Part shown: positions 1-9,199 of the stretch, one piece after another
Layout of the letters: each line of letters opens with the position of its first letter
Position numbering within the stretch: position 1 is the stretch's first letter
DNA from: an uncultured archaeon
GTDB taxonomy: Archaea; Thermoproteota; EX4484-205; JAAOZP01
Direction: 5' to 3'
Assembly (NCBI GenBank): GCA_938045545.1
Contig: CALIBN010000023.1
Span: 1-44,772 of the forward strand
DNA: 44,772 nt
Notes under the pieces: generated by a model
What the model saw: only the letters and a program-made list of their open reading frames with translations
Database searches by the model: none
What the model was told of the DNA's origin: nothing
Position numbers and translations under genes: made by a program

Positions 1-225
1 GTAAGGCTTCACGCAACCTGTACTCTTAGAGGACCTGCCCGTCTCCTACGTTCAAATACGGGATTCTGGCTTAAACACCAAATACTGGTCTTCATTTCCC
101 CTCGCCATGTTCTTAGCGAATAACATGCGCGCGCTAAAATGTTTGTCATCATTGGAGGCGGGGAGCCCGTCGAACCCGCTGACTCATCCCTTGATGCTTA
201 TATACTTAATCCTCCTGAAGGATGA

Positions 226-1632
226 GTGGGGATGGTGAAGATAGTTAGGAGAGGAAAGTACGCCAGGATGGTTTTCAGGGACTTTAAGCCTGGGGAGATC
301 TTCGACGTCGTTAGGAGGATAAACGAGAAAAGTAAGAAAAGCAAGATCGTCAGAGTGATCGATGTGTTCACGCTCCCCGATACTATAGCCGGGGTGGTTG
401 AATATGGGAGCGATAGACACGGGGACTACCCTCCTTTCATAGGGGAAACAGTCATCGAGAGAATAGGTGGGAGGGAAGTCGGGCATTACTCGCACCTAGG
501 GCCACTGCCCGACGGCAGGGTTGCCGGCGCCGTCCAAATGAGGGAGGACCCTGCCCCATGGATATTCTTCAAGGGAGACACGATCATAGAGAGCATCGAG
601 GGAGGATAATCGACACAGATAAGAACGGTTTCGCCGTCCCCCCCAATGGGACTCTCGCCGGGAACGTTAAAACCGAGGAAGGCTTAGGGGGCGTTCAAAG
701 GGGAATCCTTCGTAAAGGAGATTGGAGGAAATAAGGTGGAATACGCAAGTATTCTTCAAGTTTGGTGCGACGGAACACTGGTTGGAGTAGCCACCCTAAA
801 GAATGGAATATATGTTCCATTCAAAGGAGACGTTTTATTGGATGAAATTCGGGGCGAGAAAGTGGTATATGTAGACCTGCCCCTTTTCCTGCCGGATGGA
901 ATCCTGGCTGGAGTGGTCACGCTGAAGGAAGGCAAGCGCGCTCTCTTCAAGAACGATGTCTTAATCGAGAGCATCGGGGGAAAGAGGATTATAAGGCCGA
1001 GTATTTATTTAGATTTTCTATCGGATGGTAATGTTGCCGGTACTGTTGTGGTCGAGGGACATGAAGGAGGACTCCTGTTCATCGGAGACACCCTCATAGA
1101 TAACATCGGGGGAAAAGAGGTTTAAGACTGCAGCAATCGAAGCGATTCTCCCGGGCGACATGCTGGTCGGAGAAGTCTTCTTGGAGGATGGTAAGAGGCT
1201 TCCCTCCGTCGGGGATAAGATTATAGACGAAGTCAATGACATGAAGGTTTTAGAGGGAAGTTTCCTTTTCCAGCTACCGAACGGAACTCCAGTATCTCTC
1301 GTAAAGCTGGAGGATGGTAGAGAGCTGTTGCTCCAGGGAGATACCTTGGTTGAAAGGATCGGGGAGAAGAAGATAGTTAGGGTTGTGGAGGGATGCAATG
1401 GATTCCTGCCTGACGGAACCTTGGTCGGTGCAGCCTTGCTTGAGGATAATAAGGTGGTATTCTTCAGGGGGGATGAGTTGCTGGATAGCATCCATGGGGA
1501 GAAGATCACGGGCGTGGGATATAACCTTCGTCCCCTGCCGGATGGTACTGTGGAGGGAAAGCTGGAATATGGAGGAAGTGGGACTCCTTCTTCTGGTATG
1601 GAGATGAGGTTCACCTGTCCTTCTCATTATAG
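226..1632 (+). pseudogene. Frameshifted gene of about ten 42-residue repeats
   Basis: Three separate open stretches (226-609, about 691-1125, about 1120-1570) and two short linking stretches all encode the same repeat, so they are pieces of one gene. Each unit has a core like LPDGxLxGxVxLEDGK followed by LFxGDxLIExIGG, and about ten can be counted. Frame changes fall near 600, 690, 1120 and 1570, mostly at G-rich runs; reading across them restores continuous repeats to a stop at 1630-1632. A TATA-like box at about 199-206 suits a leaderless start at GTG 226 or ATG 232. There is no signal peptide or membrane segment. The repeat looks like short beta-strand units, possibly a beta-propeller, but I do not recognise the family and give no function. 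Sequencing indels are the alternative to decay. Confidence 0.6.
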
Positions 1633-1956
1633 TCAGGTACCCAGAAGCGATTCTATTTGTCCCATACTGCTTTTGACAATATTTCCATGAGTACGGTTAG
1701 CTGCCCCATTGTTAAAAACCTGCTTATCTAATATTCATGTCGCATGCGTCTTTTCATACTTGCTGTAACGGATCGAGTTAATTCACTGTTTACGAAGAAA
1801 AGCCTTCTAAGCTCAAGAATTCCTCAAGAAAAGCTGGACATCGAATCGTGGAGCATACCTTTTTAATTAGAAGTAATTTTGCCATTCATAAGCCGATTAA
1901 GGCAGTTTTATGGTTTCGAAGGGTTTAAAAAGAGTGTTTCAGGAGCCTCCTCAGGC

Positions 1957-2838
1957 TTGAAAACCGTAGTTGGCCCAGCGAGCACAGGGCTGGGTGAGAA
2001 AATATGTTCCCTTACGGGCCTGGAGAGGATCCGTTTCTCATTCAAACAGTTTCCAGACGGTGAGCTGTACGTTAGGCTGCTCGAAGATGTTACTGGGGTT
2101 GACGCTTTAATAATACAGTCTCTGTCTCCGCCTCAAGACAGGAACCTGATGCTCCTCCTCCAGCTTATATCTGCTTTCAAGACTAACGGCGGCGGGGAAG
2201 CATCAGTGTTGATTCCCTACATGGCTTACGCCCGCCAGGACAAGATGTTCCTCTCCGGGGAGCCTGTTTCAGCCCATCTTGTCGCCAAGCTTATTGAGGC
2301 CGCTGGAGCAGACAGGGTTGCGCTCGTCGAGGTTCACAGCGATGCTGCTGCTAAAGGCTTTAGAAACAGTGTTCTAATAGAGGCCACCGGGTCTTTCGCA
2401 GAGTATTATTTGAGGAACGGGTTTGAAAAAGCCTACGTGGTTGCGCCCGATAAGAATGCTACTCCAAGAGCCAAGAGGCTTGCAGACATGATTCAGGGCG
2501 GGGTTGGATGGGTTGAGAAAACAAGGAACAAGGAGACCGGCTGCATCTCATCCACTGAGGGCCAGCTCAACCCTTCCGGTAGGAAGACGATCATCATAGA
2601 CGACATTATAAGCACTGGGGGGACGATCATCGAGGCCATAAAACTGCTTAAGAGCAAAGGTGCCTCCCAAATATCCGTGGCGTGTATTCATGGTCTTTTC
2701 GTAGGCGATGCTTACCAGAGAATTATGAATGCCGGGGCTTCAAGCGTGCTTTCCTCAGACACGGTTGAAACCCAGTATTCTAATATTTCCGTGGCGGGCG
2801 ACGTGGTTAGAACACTCAGGGAGGAGGGCTGGCTCTGA
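1957..2838 (+). CDS. prs: Ribose-phosphate pyrophosphokinase (PRPP synthetase)
   Basis: Makes phosphoribosyl pyrophosphate from ribose 5-phosphate and ATP, the sugar donor for purine, pyrimidine and histidine synthesis. The protein has the tandem phosphoribosyltransferase fold: an N-terminal half with FPDGELYVRL and the Y-MAYARQDK loop, and a C-terminal half with the PRPP-binding motif TIIIDDIISTGGT. I place the start at TTG 1957 because the frame is open further upstream (to TTG 1879) but family homology begins with the KTVVGPAS strand, and a TATA-like gggtttaaaa box lies at 1921-1930, about 27 bp before it. This gives about 293 residues, normal for the archaeal enzyme. The stop overlaps the apparent CTG start of the next gene in a CTGA tetranucleotide, so the two are probably co-transcribed. 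An orotate-type phosphoribosyltransferase at 42818 would use its product. Confidence 0.93.
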   Translation: MKTVVGPASTGLGEKICSLTGLERIRFSFKQFPDGELYVRLLEDVTGVDALIIQSLSPPQDRNLMLLLQLISAFKTNGGGEASVLIPYMAYARQDKMFLSGEPVSAHLVAKLIEAAGADRVALVEVHSDAAAKGFRNSVLIEATGSFAEYYLRNGFEKAYVVAPDKNATPRAKRLADMIQGGVGWVEKTRNKETGCISSTEGQLNPSGRKTIIIDDIISTGGTIIEAIKLLKSKGASQISVACIHGLFVGDAYQRIMNAGASSVLSSDTVETQYSNISVAGDVVRTLREEGWL

Positions 2839-3872
2839 ATGCTAAACAAGGCTGGGCGCGGCTGTTCGCAGTCCTGTCGGGCGAGCACGAGAGGCTTCCC
2901 GCTGCCGAGATCGAAGCAGTATTCGAGGCTGAGAATGTTCCCCGGATTACCATAGAGGGCTTAACACAGGTCTACAGGTTCACCGCCCCGTTGGAGCCTG
3001 CTTCGAAAGCCTTCAAAAGACTTGCTTTATCACACTTTCTCTGTGAAGAGATAGGTGTTTTCAAGCAAGGTGCTTCCTGCGACGAAATGATTACCGCAGT
3101 GCTGAGAGCAGGCTTAAACGGGAGCGTTGCGTTCAGGGTTAGGAGGATAAGGGGCAGTATTTCCCCGGAGGACGCTTTTGCCCTTGAAACAGGGTTGAAC
3201 AGGAGGGCTTCTAAAACCCCCGGCATTATCGTCAACCTGGAGAATCCTGAGAGCATTTTGGAGGTTGTGTCTTCAAACGGCTTCCTAATCCTGGGCAGGA
3301 GGGTTTGCAACAGCGCCAGGAAGAACGTGATGTCTAGGAGTGGCGGCAGGAAACCGTTCTTCCATCCTTCAAGCCTTAAGGTTGGGCTTGCAAGGGCGAT
3401 GCTGAACCTCGCTAGGGTTGGGAAAGGTAGTGTGGTGGTGGACCCGTTTTCCGGAACCGGGACGGTTCTGATGGAGGCGCATGAGCTGCAAGCCTACCCA
3501 ATAGGGCTGGATTTGGATCCTTTGATGGCCTATTCTTCCCGTAGAAACTACAGGTGGTTTCGGACACTCGTCTTCCAAGTCTTGGGGGATGCTAGACACA
3601 TGCCTTTCAGACGTGCCGACGCTGTGGTTACGGACCCGCCCTACGGGAGGAGGGCTTCTACACATGGTTTAGAGTCTCTAAGGCTTTACGAGGGCTTCAT
3701 AAGGGAAGCCTCAAGGGTTCTCAGGGCTAAAGGATGGATTGCCTTCCTGGCTCCCAGCAGGCTGCCTGTTGAAAGAATTTTGGAGCTGAACGGTTTTAAG
3801 CTTAGGGAGAGGTTTCTCATAGAGGTTCACTCTAATCTGACGAGGAAGCTGCTGCTGGCTCTCATGGAATGA
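2835..3872 (+). CDS. trmG10: tRNA guanine-10 N2-methyltransferase (THUMP type)
   Basis: Family knowledge: archaeal Trm-G10 makes N2-methyl and N2,N2-dimethylguanosine at position 10 of tRNA. The C-terminal Rossmann methyltransferase is clear, with FHPSSLKVGLARAM, the AdoMet loop VVDPFSGTGTV and the catalytic TDPPYGRR. The N-terminal half is a THUMP-type region. Family-like sequence (LFAVLSGEHERLPAAEIEA) is open well upstream of the first conventional start (TTG 2991), which would remove about 50 residues of it. No ATG, GTG or TTG exists in this frame there. A CTG at 2835 overlaps the upstream TGA as CTGA, mimicking the usual ATGA coupling, and gives about 345 residues, a normal length. The alternative is ATG 2839 in another frame with a one-base indel shortly after it. 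Function is near certain; the start is not. Confidence 0.85.
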   Translation: MNAKQGWARLFAVLSGEHERLPAAEIEAVFEAENVPRITIEGLTQVYRFTAPLEPASKAFKRLALSHFLCEEIGVFKQGASCDEMITAVLRAGLNGSVAFRVRRIRGSISPEDAFALETGLNRRASKTPGIIVNLENPESILEVVSSNGFLILGRRVCNSARKNVMSRSGGRKPFFHPSSLKVGLARAMLNLARVGKGSVVVDPFSGTGTVLMEAHELQAYPIGLDLDPLMAYSSRRNYRWFRTLVFQVLGDARHMPFRRADAVVTDPPYGRRASTHGLESLRLYEGFIREASRVLRAKGWIAFLAPSRLPVERILELNGFKLRERFLIEVHSNLTRKLLLALME

Positions 3873-4798
3873 ACTCTATGTCTACCAGCTCTAGGAAAAC
3901 CTCTTCTTCTAGTCCAAGAAAGTAGGATAATGGTGTTAATGGAAGTACGTTCACCTGTTTATCGTTAACTGTAATCCTAGTGTTATTCAATGTTCTAAGG
4001 AACCCAGGTATTCTCATGCCTGTTATGATTCCAGTGTTTCTTTCAACGTATGCCGCAGGCATGCTCCATAAGGTATTATTGACATAGTATGTTATCTCCA
4101 GCACATCGTTTCCAGAAATCCTTGATATTTTTCATACAGGTCCCATGTCGGAGGCTTAACCTTGAGTTCACTTATCCACAATGTACGGTTGAATTCTGGG
4201 ATGCATACCTTGCCCTCCTTAAGGTAGACCAAAGTCCTGAATATTTTTGATGCCCATACTGGGGACGGCGGTGGATAATTGCTTATCTTCGGCTCGAGGG
4301 TTCCCAGAGGGATGAGCTCAGCGTCGAAAAGAAATAATCCTGTCCTCTAATGGTTGAAACAGCGGAAGTAAAAACCCCGCATCCTTCCCCTGCCAGTAAA
4401 ACCTTTTAGTGTTCACATCGTATTTAAAGGTCGCATTTCTTCTAAACTCCTTGAAGACCTTTTTCCCATCCTCGTTATAAACGGAGTGGCCTACAACATT
4501 GATTGTAAAGTTTAAAGTGTGGGTGTCCCCGGTTCTCTCGATTTCCAGGCTCAGGGTTGCGTTACGTCCAACGAGCTGCCTGAGCTCTAGAACTTCCCCG
4601 GGCTCGATTTCAATAAGACCGCTAATAAATTTGTATTTCAGCCTCAAAATCCTATTCTCCTCTGGCCAGCTAATGTAGCTGGAGTTTTGAGAGCCGGGGT
4701 ACCCCGGCCAACTCGAAAAAAAGGATTGCTATAGCGGAAGCAACAATAATAGGAATCAGAATGATGATGTTAACCCTTATCCTCACCCGCCCCCTCAT
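3862..4798 (-). pseudogene. Broken gene for a membrane-anchored surface protein
   Basis: Reading leftward from ATG 4798 there is a short basic N-terminus, then one hydrophobic helix (VNIIILIPIIVASAIAILFF), then polar sequence with possible N-glycosylation sites (NAT, NFT, NRT). This suggests a protein anchored in the membrane and facing outward. The frame changes at least three times: at a seven-T run near 4720 (frame continues as SSWPGYPGSQ), near 4325 (continues as FDAELIPLG) and near 4125 (continues into NDVLEITYY). With these repaired one protein of roughly 310 residues runs to a stop at 3862-3864, overlapping the 3' end of trmG10 by 11 bp. A ggaggg ribosome-binding site abuts the ATG, and a TATA-like box lies at about 4834-4842. 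No family is recognised. Confidence 0.6.
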
Positions 4799-4884
4799 CC
4801 CTCCAGCCTGGCGAGTAATTGGCGAATCTAGTTATAAACCTTACGAGGTTAAACGTTATATTTCGCGGGTCTAGTGGTTAAAAC

Positions 4885-5811
4885 GTGTTGAAGAAGAGCC
4901 AGCCGTTCGGGAGACTGCTATTTCTGGGGACTTCTGCAGCAGTCCCTACGGTCAGCAGGAGCCACCCCTGTGTGGCACTCTGGTGGAAGGGAGAGGTGCT
5001 TCTATTCGATTGCGGGGAGGGTGCTCAGAGACAGTTGATGAGTGCCAGCCTCAGCTTTGAAAAGATAACTAACATATTCATAACGCATATGCATGGGGAC
5101 CATGTTCTGGGGCTTCCGGGGCTGCTTATGACGATGACTCTTCAAAATAGGAGGAGGCCTCTCAATATATATGGGCCGAAAGGTCTTAGGCCGTTCGTCG
5201 AATCCTGCCTGCCGATGATATTCTACCAGCCTGTTTTCCAGATCAGCATTAAGGAGGTTGGTAATGGTCTAGTCGCCTCCGGGAGGAAGTATAAGGTTTA
5301 TTCGCATGAGGTTAGGCATTCTGTTGAATCCTATGCTTACTGTTTCAAGGAGGATGATAGGCCTGGCAGGTTTAATGTTGAGAAGGCGGAGGAGCTAGGC
5401 GTCAAGCCCGGGCCCTTAAGGGGCATGCTTGTTGAGGGTAAGCCGGTAACTCTTGAGGACGGTAGGATTATCATGCCTGAGGAGGTCGTCGAGCCCTCTC
5501 GCCCCGGGGTTAAGATCGTTTACACGGGTGACATGGGGAATACTCCCGGCTTCGAGGAGTTCTGCATGAACGCTGATATTCTTATTCACGAGGCTACTTT
5601 CGACGAAAGCATGAGCAGTGAAGCGGGTAGTCTCCAACACTCGACCTGTGTTGAGGCGGCTAAGCTGGCTGCTGCCGCACGCGTTAAGAAGCTCATACTT
5701 ACTCACGTAAGCTCCAGGTATGGTGATGCTTCAATTCTGCTCGAGCAGGCTAGGAGGTTTTTCAAAGATGTTCAGATCGCTGAAGACTTCTTATCTATCG
5801 ATATTTTTTGA
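4885..5811 (+). CDS. rnz: Ribonuclease Z (tRNA 3'-end endonuclease)
   Basis: Cuts the 3' trailer from precursor tRNA. The protein is a metallo-beta-lactamase of the ELAC/RNase Z short form: 308 residues, the normal length. The zinc motif THMHGDH is at residues 67-73 (His68, His70, Asp72, His73), a glycine-rich LFLGTSAAVPT leader strand precedes it, and further ligands lie in VYTGDMGNT and LTHVSSRYG near the C-terminus. A TATA-like gttatatttc box at about 4853-4862 sits 25-30 bp before GTG 4885, so the message is probably leaderless. The gene is divergent from the broken surface-protein gene and convergent with the UPF0200 kinase, overlapping its 3' end by 21 bp. It forms a natural set with the CCA transferase at 6984, which acts on the same RNA end. 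Confidence 0.93.
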   Translation: MLKKSQPFGRLLFLGTSAAVPTVSRSHPCVALWWKGEVLLFDCGEGAQRQLMSASLSFEKITNIFITHMHGDHVLGLPGLLMTMTLQNRRRPLNIYGPKGLRPFVESCLPMIFYQPVFQISIKEVGNGLVASGRKYKVYSHEVRHSVESYAYCFKEDDRPGRFNVEKAEELGVKPGPLRGMLVEGKPVTLEDGRIIMPEEVVEPSRPGVKIVYTGDMGNTPGFEEFCMNADILIHEATFDESMSSEAGSLQHSTCVEAAKLAAAARVKKLILTHVSSRYGDASILLEQARRFFKDVQIAEDFLSIDIF

Positions 5812-6351
5812 AAGAATCTCTTTCAGTTTGCTTTCAACTGCTTCTTCAAGTTCCTTCAGGCTTCCGTCGTTCACTATGTAGACGTCGCTTAACGCAAGCA
5901 CCTCCCCTAGCCCGACGGAGAGCTCAACCCTGTCCCTCTCCTCAAGCTCCCTCAGCGTCTCAGGATCGTCTGACCTGCCCCTGTTAGAAAGCCTGCTATA
6001 CCTAAGGCTCGCTGGAGCCAGTACTGCAATACGGGTTATGAAATATCCTTTAGACTTGAAGTATTCTGCTTCCCTCAACGACCTTAACCCGTCCACTACA
6101 ATGATCTTGCTATCCGATTCCTCAATCTTTTTTTCCACAAGTCTGGCGACAGCATCATCACCCAGCTCCCTCCTAAGCTTAACCATAAACCTGCTCATTG
6201 ACACTATGTCTCCGCCTACCCCCCGGGTTTCAGCCTCCTCCCTGACAGCGTCCCCCATTGAGACCACCGTAAACCCGTGTTCGCCAATAAGCTTCGCGAC
6301 AGTCGTCTTTCCTGAGCCCGGCATTCCTGAGATGAGAACCAGCTGCTTCAA
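5791..6351 (-). CDS. UPF0200-family P-loop kinase (dephospho-CoA kinase-like)
   Basis: A 186-residue P-loop protein with Walker A GMPGSGKTT at residues 9-17 and a second conserved stretch IIVVDGLRSLREAEYF about two thirds of the way in. It belongs to the archaeal UPF0200 group, which resembles nucleoside monophosphate kinases and dephospho-CoA kinases; its physiological substrate is not something I can read from the sequence. The pattern RGRSDDPETLRELEERDR is typical of the lid region of this group. It starts at ATG 6351 and is divergent from the ThpR gene, the two sharing a 60-bp intergenic region with an AT-rich promoter at 6376-6388. Its 3' end overlaps that of RNase Z. Confidence 0.82.
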   Translation of the reverse strand: MKQLVLISGMPGSGKTTVAKLIGEHGFTVVSMGDAVREEAETRGVGGDIVSMSRFMVKLRRELGDDAVARLVEKKIEESDSKIIVVDGLRSLREAEYFKSKGYFITRIAVLAPASLRYSRLSNRGRSDDPETLRELEERDRVELSVGLGEVLALSDVYIVNDGSLKELEEAVESKLKEILSKNIDR

Positions 6352-6375
6352 CGGCTGCTTCAGGCTTAAGACGGT

Positions 6376-6390
6376 AAGATATATAAATTC
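6376..6390. promoter_or_regulatory. AT-rich promoter between divergent genes
   Basis: The stretch agatatataaattc lies between the UPF0200 kinase (start 6351, leftward) and ThpR (start 6410, rightward). It is 22-30 bp before ATG 6410, the usual archaeal TATA spacing, and nearly symmetric, so it could also serve the leftward gene. Confidence 0.5.
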
Positions 6391-6409
6391 TTACCCGGTT
6401 TTCATCAGG

Positions 6410-6961
6410 ATGGTGAGAGTCTTCGTTTCAATGGATGTTGAAAACGAGAATGTAAGTCGGAGGATACTTGAGGTTCAGAGAAGAATGGTTGAGACTAGGG
6501 CTGATCTAAAACTGGTGGACACGAGTATCCTCCACTTAACACTATTCTTCATAGGGGAGGTTCCTGAAACCATGGTTAACACGATATGTGAAAGGCTTTC
6601 ACAGGTTGATGGAAGCCCGGTTGAGATAGAGCTCAGAGGCATCGGGGCTTTCCCCACAGTTTCGCAACCAAGAGTTGTGTTTGCGAAAATCGGAAAGGGT
6701 TCTGGGGAGCTTGTTGAAAGGGCTGAACAGGCTTCAGAAGCCTTGTCTAAAATAGGCTTTAGGATGAGCGAGCAGTTCCACCCCCACCTGACTATCGCAA
6801 GGGTTAGGAGCCGTTTAAACATGGATAGGCTTGTCCTTTTTATTAGGAGTAACGGGGACATCTTGATAGGGGAGGCTCTTACGAGTAGGCTCAGGCTTAA
6901 GAAGAGCACTCTGACGCCACGGGGACCCGTATATGAAACCCTCTGGGAAAAAATTGATTAG
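6410..6961 (+). CDS. thpR: RNA 2',3'-cyclic phosphodiesterase / 2'-5' RNA ligase
   Basis: Member of the 2H phosphoesterase superfamily (LigT/ThpR), which opens 2',3'-cyclic phosphates and can join tRNA halves through a 2'-5' bond in vitro. Both catalytic motifs are present: HLTL at residues 42-45 and HLTI at 126-129. At 183 residues it has the normal length. The frame is open far upstream, but that extension is antisense to the UPF0200 kinase gene; ATG 6410 begins with MVRVFVSMDV, the family's first strand, and sits 22-30 bp after a TATA-like box. The CCA transferase gene follows after 22 bp, so the pair is probably one RNA-processing operon. Confidence 0.88.
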   Translation: MVRVFVSMDVENENVSRRILEVQRRMVETRADLKLVDTSILHLTLFFIGEVPETMVNTICERLSQVDGSPVEIELRGIGAFPTVSQPRVVFAKIGKGSGELVERAEQASEALSKIGFRMSEQFHPHLTIARVRSRLNMDRLVLFIRSNGDILIGEALTSRLRLKKSTLTPRGPVYETLWEKID

Positions 6962-6983
6962 CAGGCACCCGTGTTGATAATAT

Positions 6984-8390
6984 ATGCCGAATAGTCTTCA
7001 AGAGGTTGTACAGGAGGTCCTGAGAAGGGTTAAGCCCGGTTTAGAGGAGGAGGAGCGGGTTAGCAGGATACTTTCAAAAACTGTTTCGATGCTTAGGGAA
7101 GAGTTTAACAGGTTGGAGCCTGAAGCCGAGGTTCTCGTAGAGGGGTCCATGGCTAAGGGTACTTGGCTTAGCGGCGAGACGGATGCAGATATCTTTGTAA
7201 GGTTCCCTGTTAAATGGAAGAAGAGTGAAATGGGGGAAACCCTGATAGAGAGTGTTAAAAGAATATTTGGCCCGGAGAAATGCAGGCTCCGGTTTGCAGA
7301 GCACCCGTACGCAAAGGTTACTGTGGATAATATTAACGTGGATGTTGTCCCATGCTACAAGGTTGAGAAGGGCCTCTACAAGAGTGCAACCGATAGGACT
7401 GTTTTCCACACGGAGTTTGTGAAGGAGAGGTTGAGCCTTGAGCTGAGGGATGAGGCTCGGCTCCTTAAACGGTTCTTCAAGGGAATAGGGGTTTACGGTG
7501 CGGAGATAAAGACGAGAGGGTTCAGCGGCTTCCTAGTTGAGCTCCTCGTATACTCTTTCGGAGGGTTTGTGAAAACCCTGGAGGCGCTCAGGGGCTTTCA
7601 GCCTCCTCTTGTACTGGATCCGGGTGGGCTCTACAAGAATAGGGAGGAGGAGCTTGCCAGGAGGGCTAGGGGCAGCCTGCTATGCGTCATAGATCCTGTT
7701 GACGAGCTTAGGAATGTGGCCGCAGCGGTGAGTGGCGAAAGCCTAAGCATAGCACAGTACGCTGCTCACATGATGCTCGAGAAGCCTTCTATAGAGTTTT
7801 TCTACCCTGTCTACAGGGCATCTAGGGAGGAGCTGAGGGAGGTTGTGAGAAGCAGGGGGCTCAACGTTGTCTCAATCACGATACCGGCTTGGACGAATAT
7901 CCCGGATATTCTATGGGGCCAAGCCTACAGGCTTCTTTCAAGGCTCAGCGGCTTTCTTGAGGAAAATGAATTCGGAGTCTTGATGGAGAGGGCTTGGAGC
8001 GACGAGGAGAAGAATATTGTTCTACTATTCGTATTGGAGGAGGTTGAGAAAAGGGCGGCTATACTCCACATGGGTCCACCCTATTTCAGCAGCAACGTGC
8101 CCAGGTTTGTTGAAACCTATTTGAGCAGCGAGAGGATGTTGATCCACCCGTTCCCCCGAAACGGAAGATGGTGGACTGTTCTCAAGCCTAAAGTAAGGGA
8201 TGTTAAAGAAGCCATCTCTAAATTCGTTTCTTCAAGCGAGTTCTTGAAAGGTTTTTCAGAAGAAATCCTTGAGTCTCTCTCCAGATCCACAATACGCTTA
8301 GGCGATAGCGTTGTGGACGCTGTTGAAAATGCCGAGTATACTTCTTTCTTGGAAAGATGTATAAACCCCTTCCCCTGGCTTTCTAAATGA
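6984..8390 (+). CDS. cca: CCA-adding tRNA nucleotidyltransferase (archaeal class I)
   Basis: Adds or repairs the 3' CCA of tRNA without a template. The nucleotidyltransferase motif GSMAKGTWLSGETDADIF is at residues 54-71, with the metal-binding aspartates Asp67 and Asp69, and the third acidic residue Asp120 in INVDVVPCY. At 468 residues it matches the archaeal class I enzyme, which is unrelated in most of its length to the bacterial class II enzyme. Start ATG 6984 is 22 bp after the ThpR stop. The 3' end overlaps the convergent DUF72 gene by 8 bp. The tRNA-Pro gene at 19914 has no encoded CCA end, so the enzyme is needed to complete it. Confidence 0.93.
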   Translation: MPNSLQEVVQEVLRRVKPGLEEEERVSRILSKTVSMLREEFNRLEPEAEVLVEGSMAKGTWLSGETDADIFVRFPVKWKKSEMGETLIESVKRIFGPEKCRLRFAEHPYAKVTVDNINVDVVPCYKVEKGLYKSATDRTVFHTEFVKERLSLELRDEARLLKRFFKGIGVYGAEIKTRGFSGFLVELLVYSFGGFVKTLEALRGFQPPLVLDPGGLYKNREEELARRARGSLLCVIDPVDELRNVAAAVSGESLSIAQYAAHMMLEKPSIEFFYPVYRASREELREVVRSRGLNVVSITIPAWTNIPDILWGQAYRLLSRLSGFLEENEFGVLMERAWSDEEKNIVLLFVLEEVEKRAAILHMGPPYFSSNVPRFVETYLSSERMLIHPFPRNGRWWTVLKPKVRDVKEAISKFVSSSEFLKGFSEEILESLSRSTIRLGDSVVDAVENAEYTSFLERCINPFPWLSK

Positions 8391-9105
8391 GTGTGAGAAA
8401 AAGCTTCGCTGAGTCAAACATCCTAACGTTGTTGAACAGTACGTAGACTTCCTCAGCCTCCTCAAGCCCTTCTATCAGTGTTTTTAGCCTCTTTAAATCT
8501 TCAAGGCTATACTCGTACTTATAATTATAGCGTTTCCCGAGACCGTGAAGCCTAAAGTAGTACACGCCTCTAGTAAGAGGCTGGTCCCAGAAAGGGTCTA
8601 CCACGTGAATAAGGTCGAGCTTCTCCAGGACGCTTTTCGTCACGTTTTTCCTCTCAAGCCATTCTCCCCGTGGTTCCCAAGCCAGTCTAACCCCTCCCCT
8701 GTCTATCTCCTCCAGGAATTTCCTCATGTTGCCGATGTTTTTAGGGGAAGGGTTGAAGCTTGGGGGTGTTTGAAACACGGCTATTCTGGCGCCAAGCTTC
8801 TTAACTATTTCTAGGGTTCTAACCCATGCTTCCAAGGTTTTCCTTGAAGGGTTGAAATCACCATAACCCTTAAGCTCATTTCTACTCAAGCCGCTTCTTC
8901 TCCAAGTGGGGCTGTCGGGTGGATGCGTGATCCCCTGCCAGGCTTTCACCGTGAACTCGAAACCTTCAGGGGCTTGAGCCCTCCATTTTTCAGCTGTCTC
9001 AGGCCTTGGAAGCTTATAGAAGGTCGACTGGGTCTCGACTAGGCTGAATTCGGAGAAATATTTCTGCATAGAGACAGGATAGCCGCAGCAACCAACCTTA
9101 ATCAC
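8383..9105 (-). CDS. DUF72 family protein (YecE-like)
   Basis: About 240 residues, a TIM-barrel-like family (DUF72/COG1801) found in bacteria and archaea without an established biochemical role. Family landmarks are the N-terminal KVGCCGYPV strand, the ETQSTFYKLP segment, FTVKAWQGITHP, the ARIAVFQTPPSF strand, LAWEPRGEW and the C-terminal YVLFNN. An upstream TTG (9129) is in frame, but a TATA-like aaaagtttaag box at about 9134-9145 is too close to it and fits GTG 9105, which begins at the first family strand. It is divergent from purA and convergent with cca. Confidence 0.82.
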   Translation of the reverse strand: MIKVGCCGYPVSMQKYFSEFSLVETQSTFYKLPRPETAEKWRAQAPEGFEFTVKAWQGITHPPDSPTWRRSGLSRNELKGYGDFNPSRKTLEAWVRTLEIVKKLGARIAVFQTPPSFNPSPKNIGNMRKFLEEIDRGGVRLAWEPRGEWLERKNVTKSVLEKLDLIHVVDPFWDQPLTRGVYYFRLHGLGKRYNYKYEYSLEDLKRLKTLIEGLEEAEEVYVLFNNVRMFDSAKLFLTLI

Positions 9106-9199
9106 AGTCAACCCGAATAGTATTGTCAACCGGTTGCTTAAACTTTTCCCGGGGAAAGCTTAATACCCCCCCGCTTCAAGGGGGTGAGCGTGCTGGAAA

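Noticed and set aside
1..180. A tRNA-like T-loop (gttcaaat) near position 50
   Set aside because: No acceptor stem or anticodon arm can be paired around it. The first 180 bases contain no feature I can support.
226..4798. Sequencing error as the common cause of all frame breaks
   Set aside because: Not excluded, but more than 30 kb of housekeeping genes, including the 3.9-kb smc, show no break, so errors limited to two accessory loci seem less likely than decay.
6038..6409. A longer N-terminus for ThpR
   Set aside because: The extension is antisense to the UPF0200 kinase gene, and ATG 6410 has its own TATA-like box and the family start.
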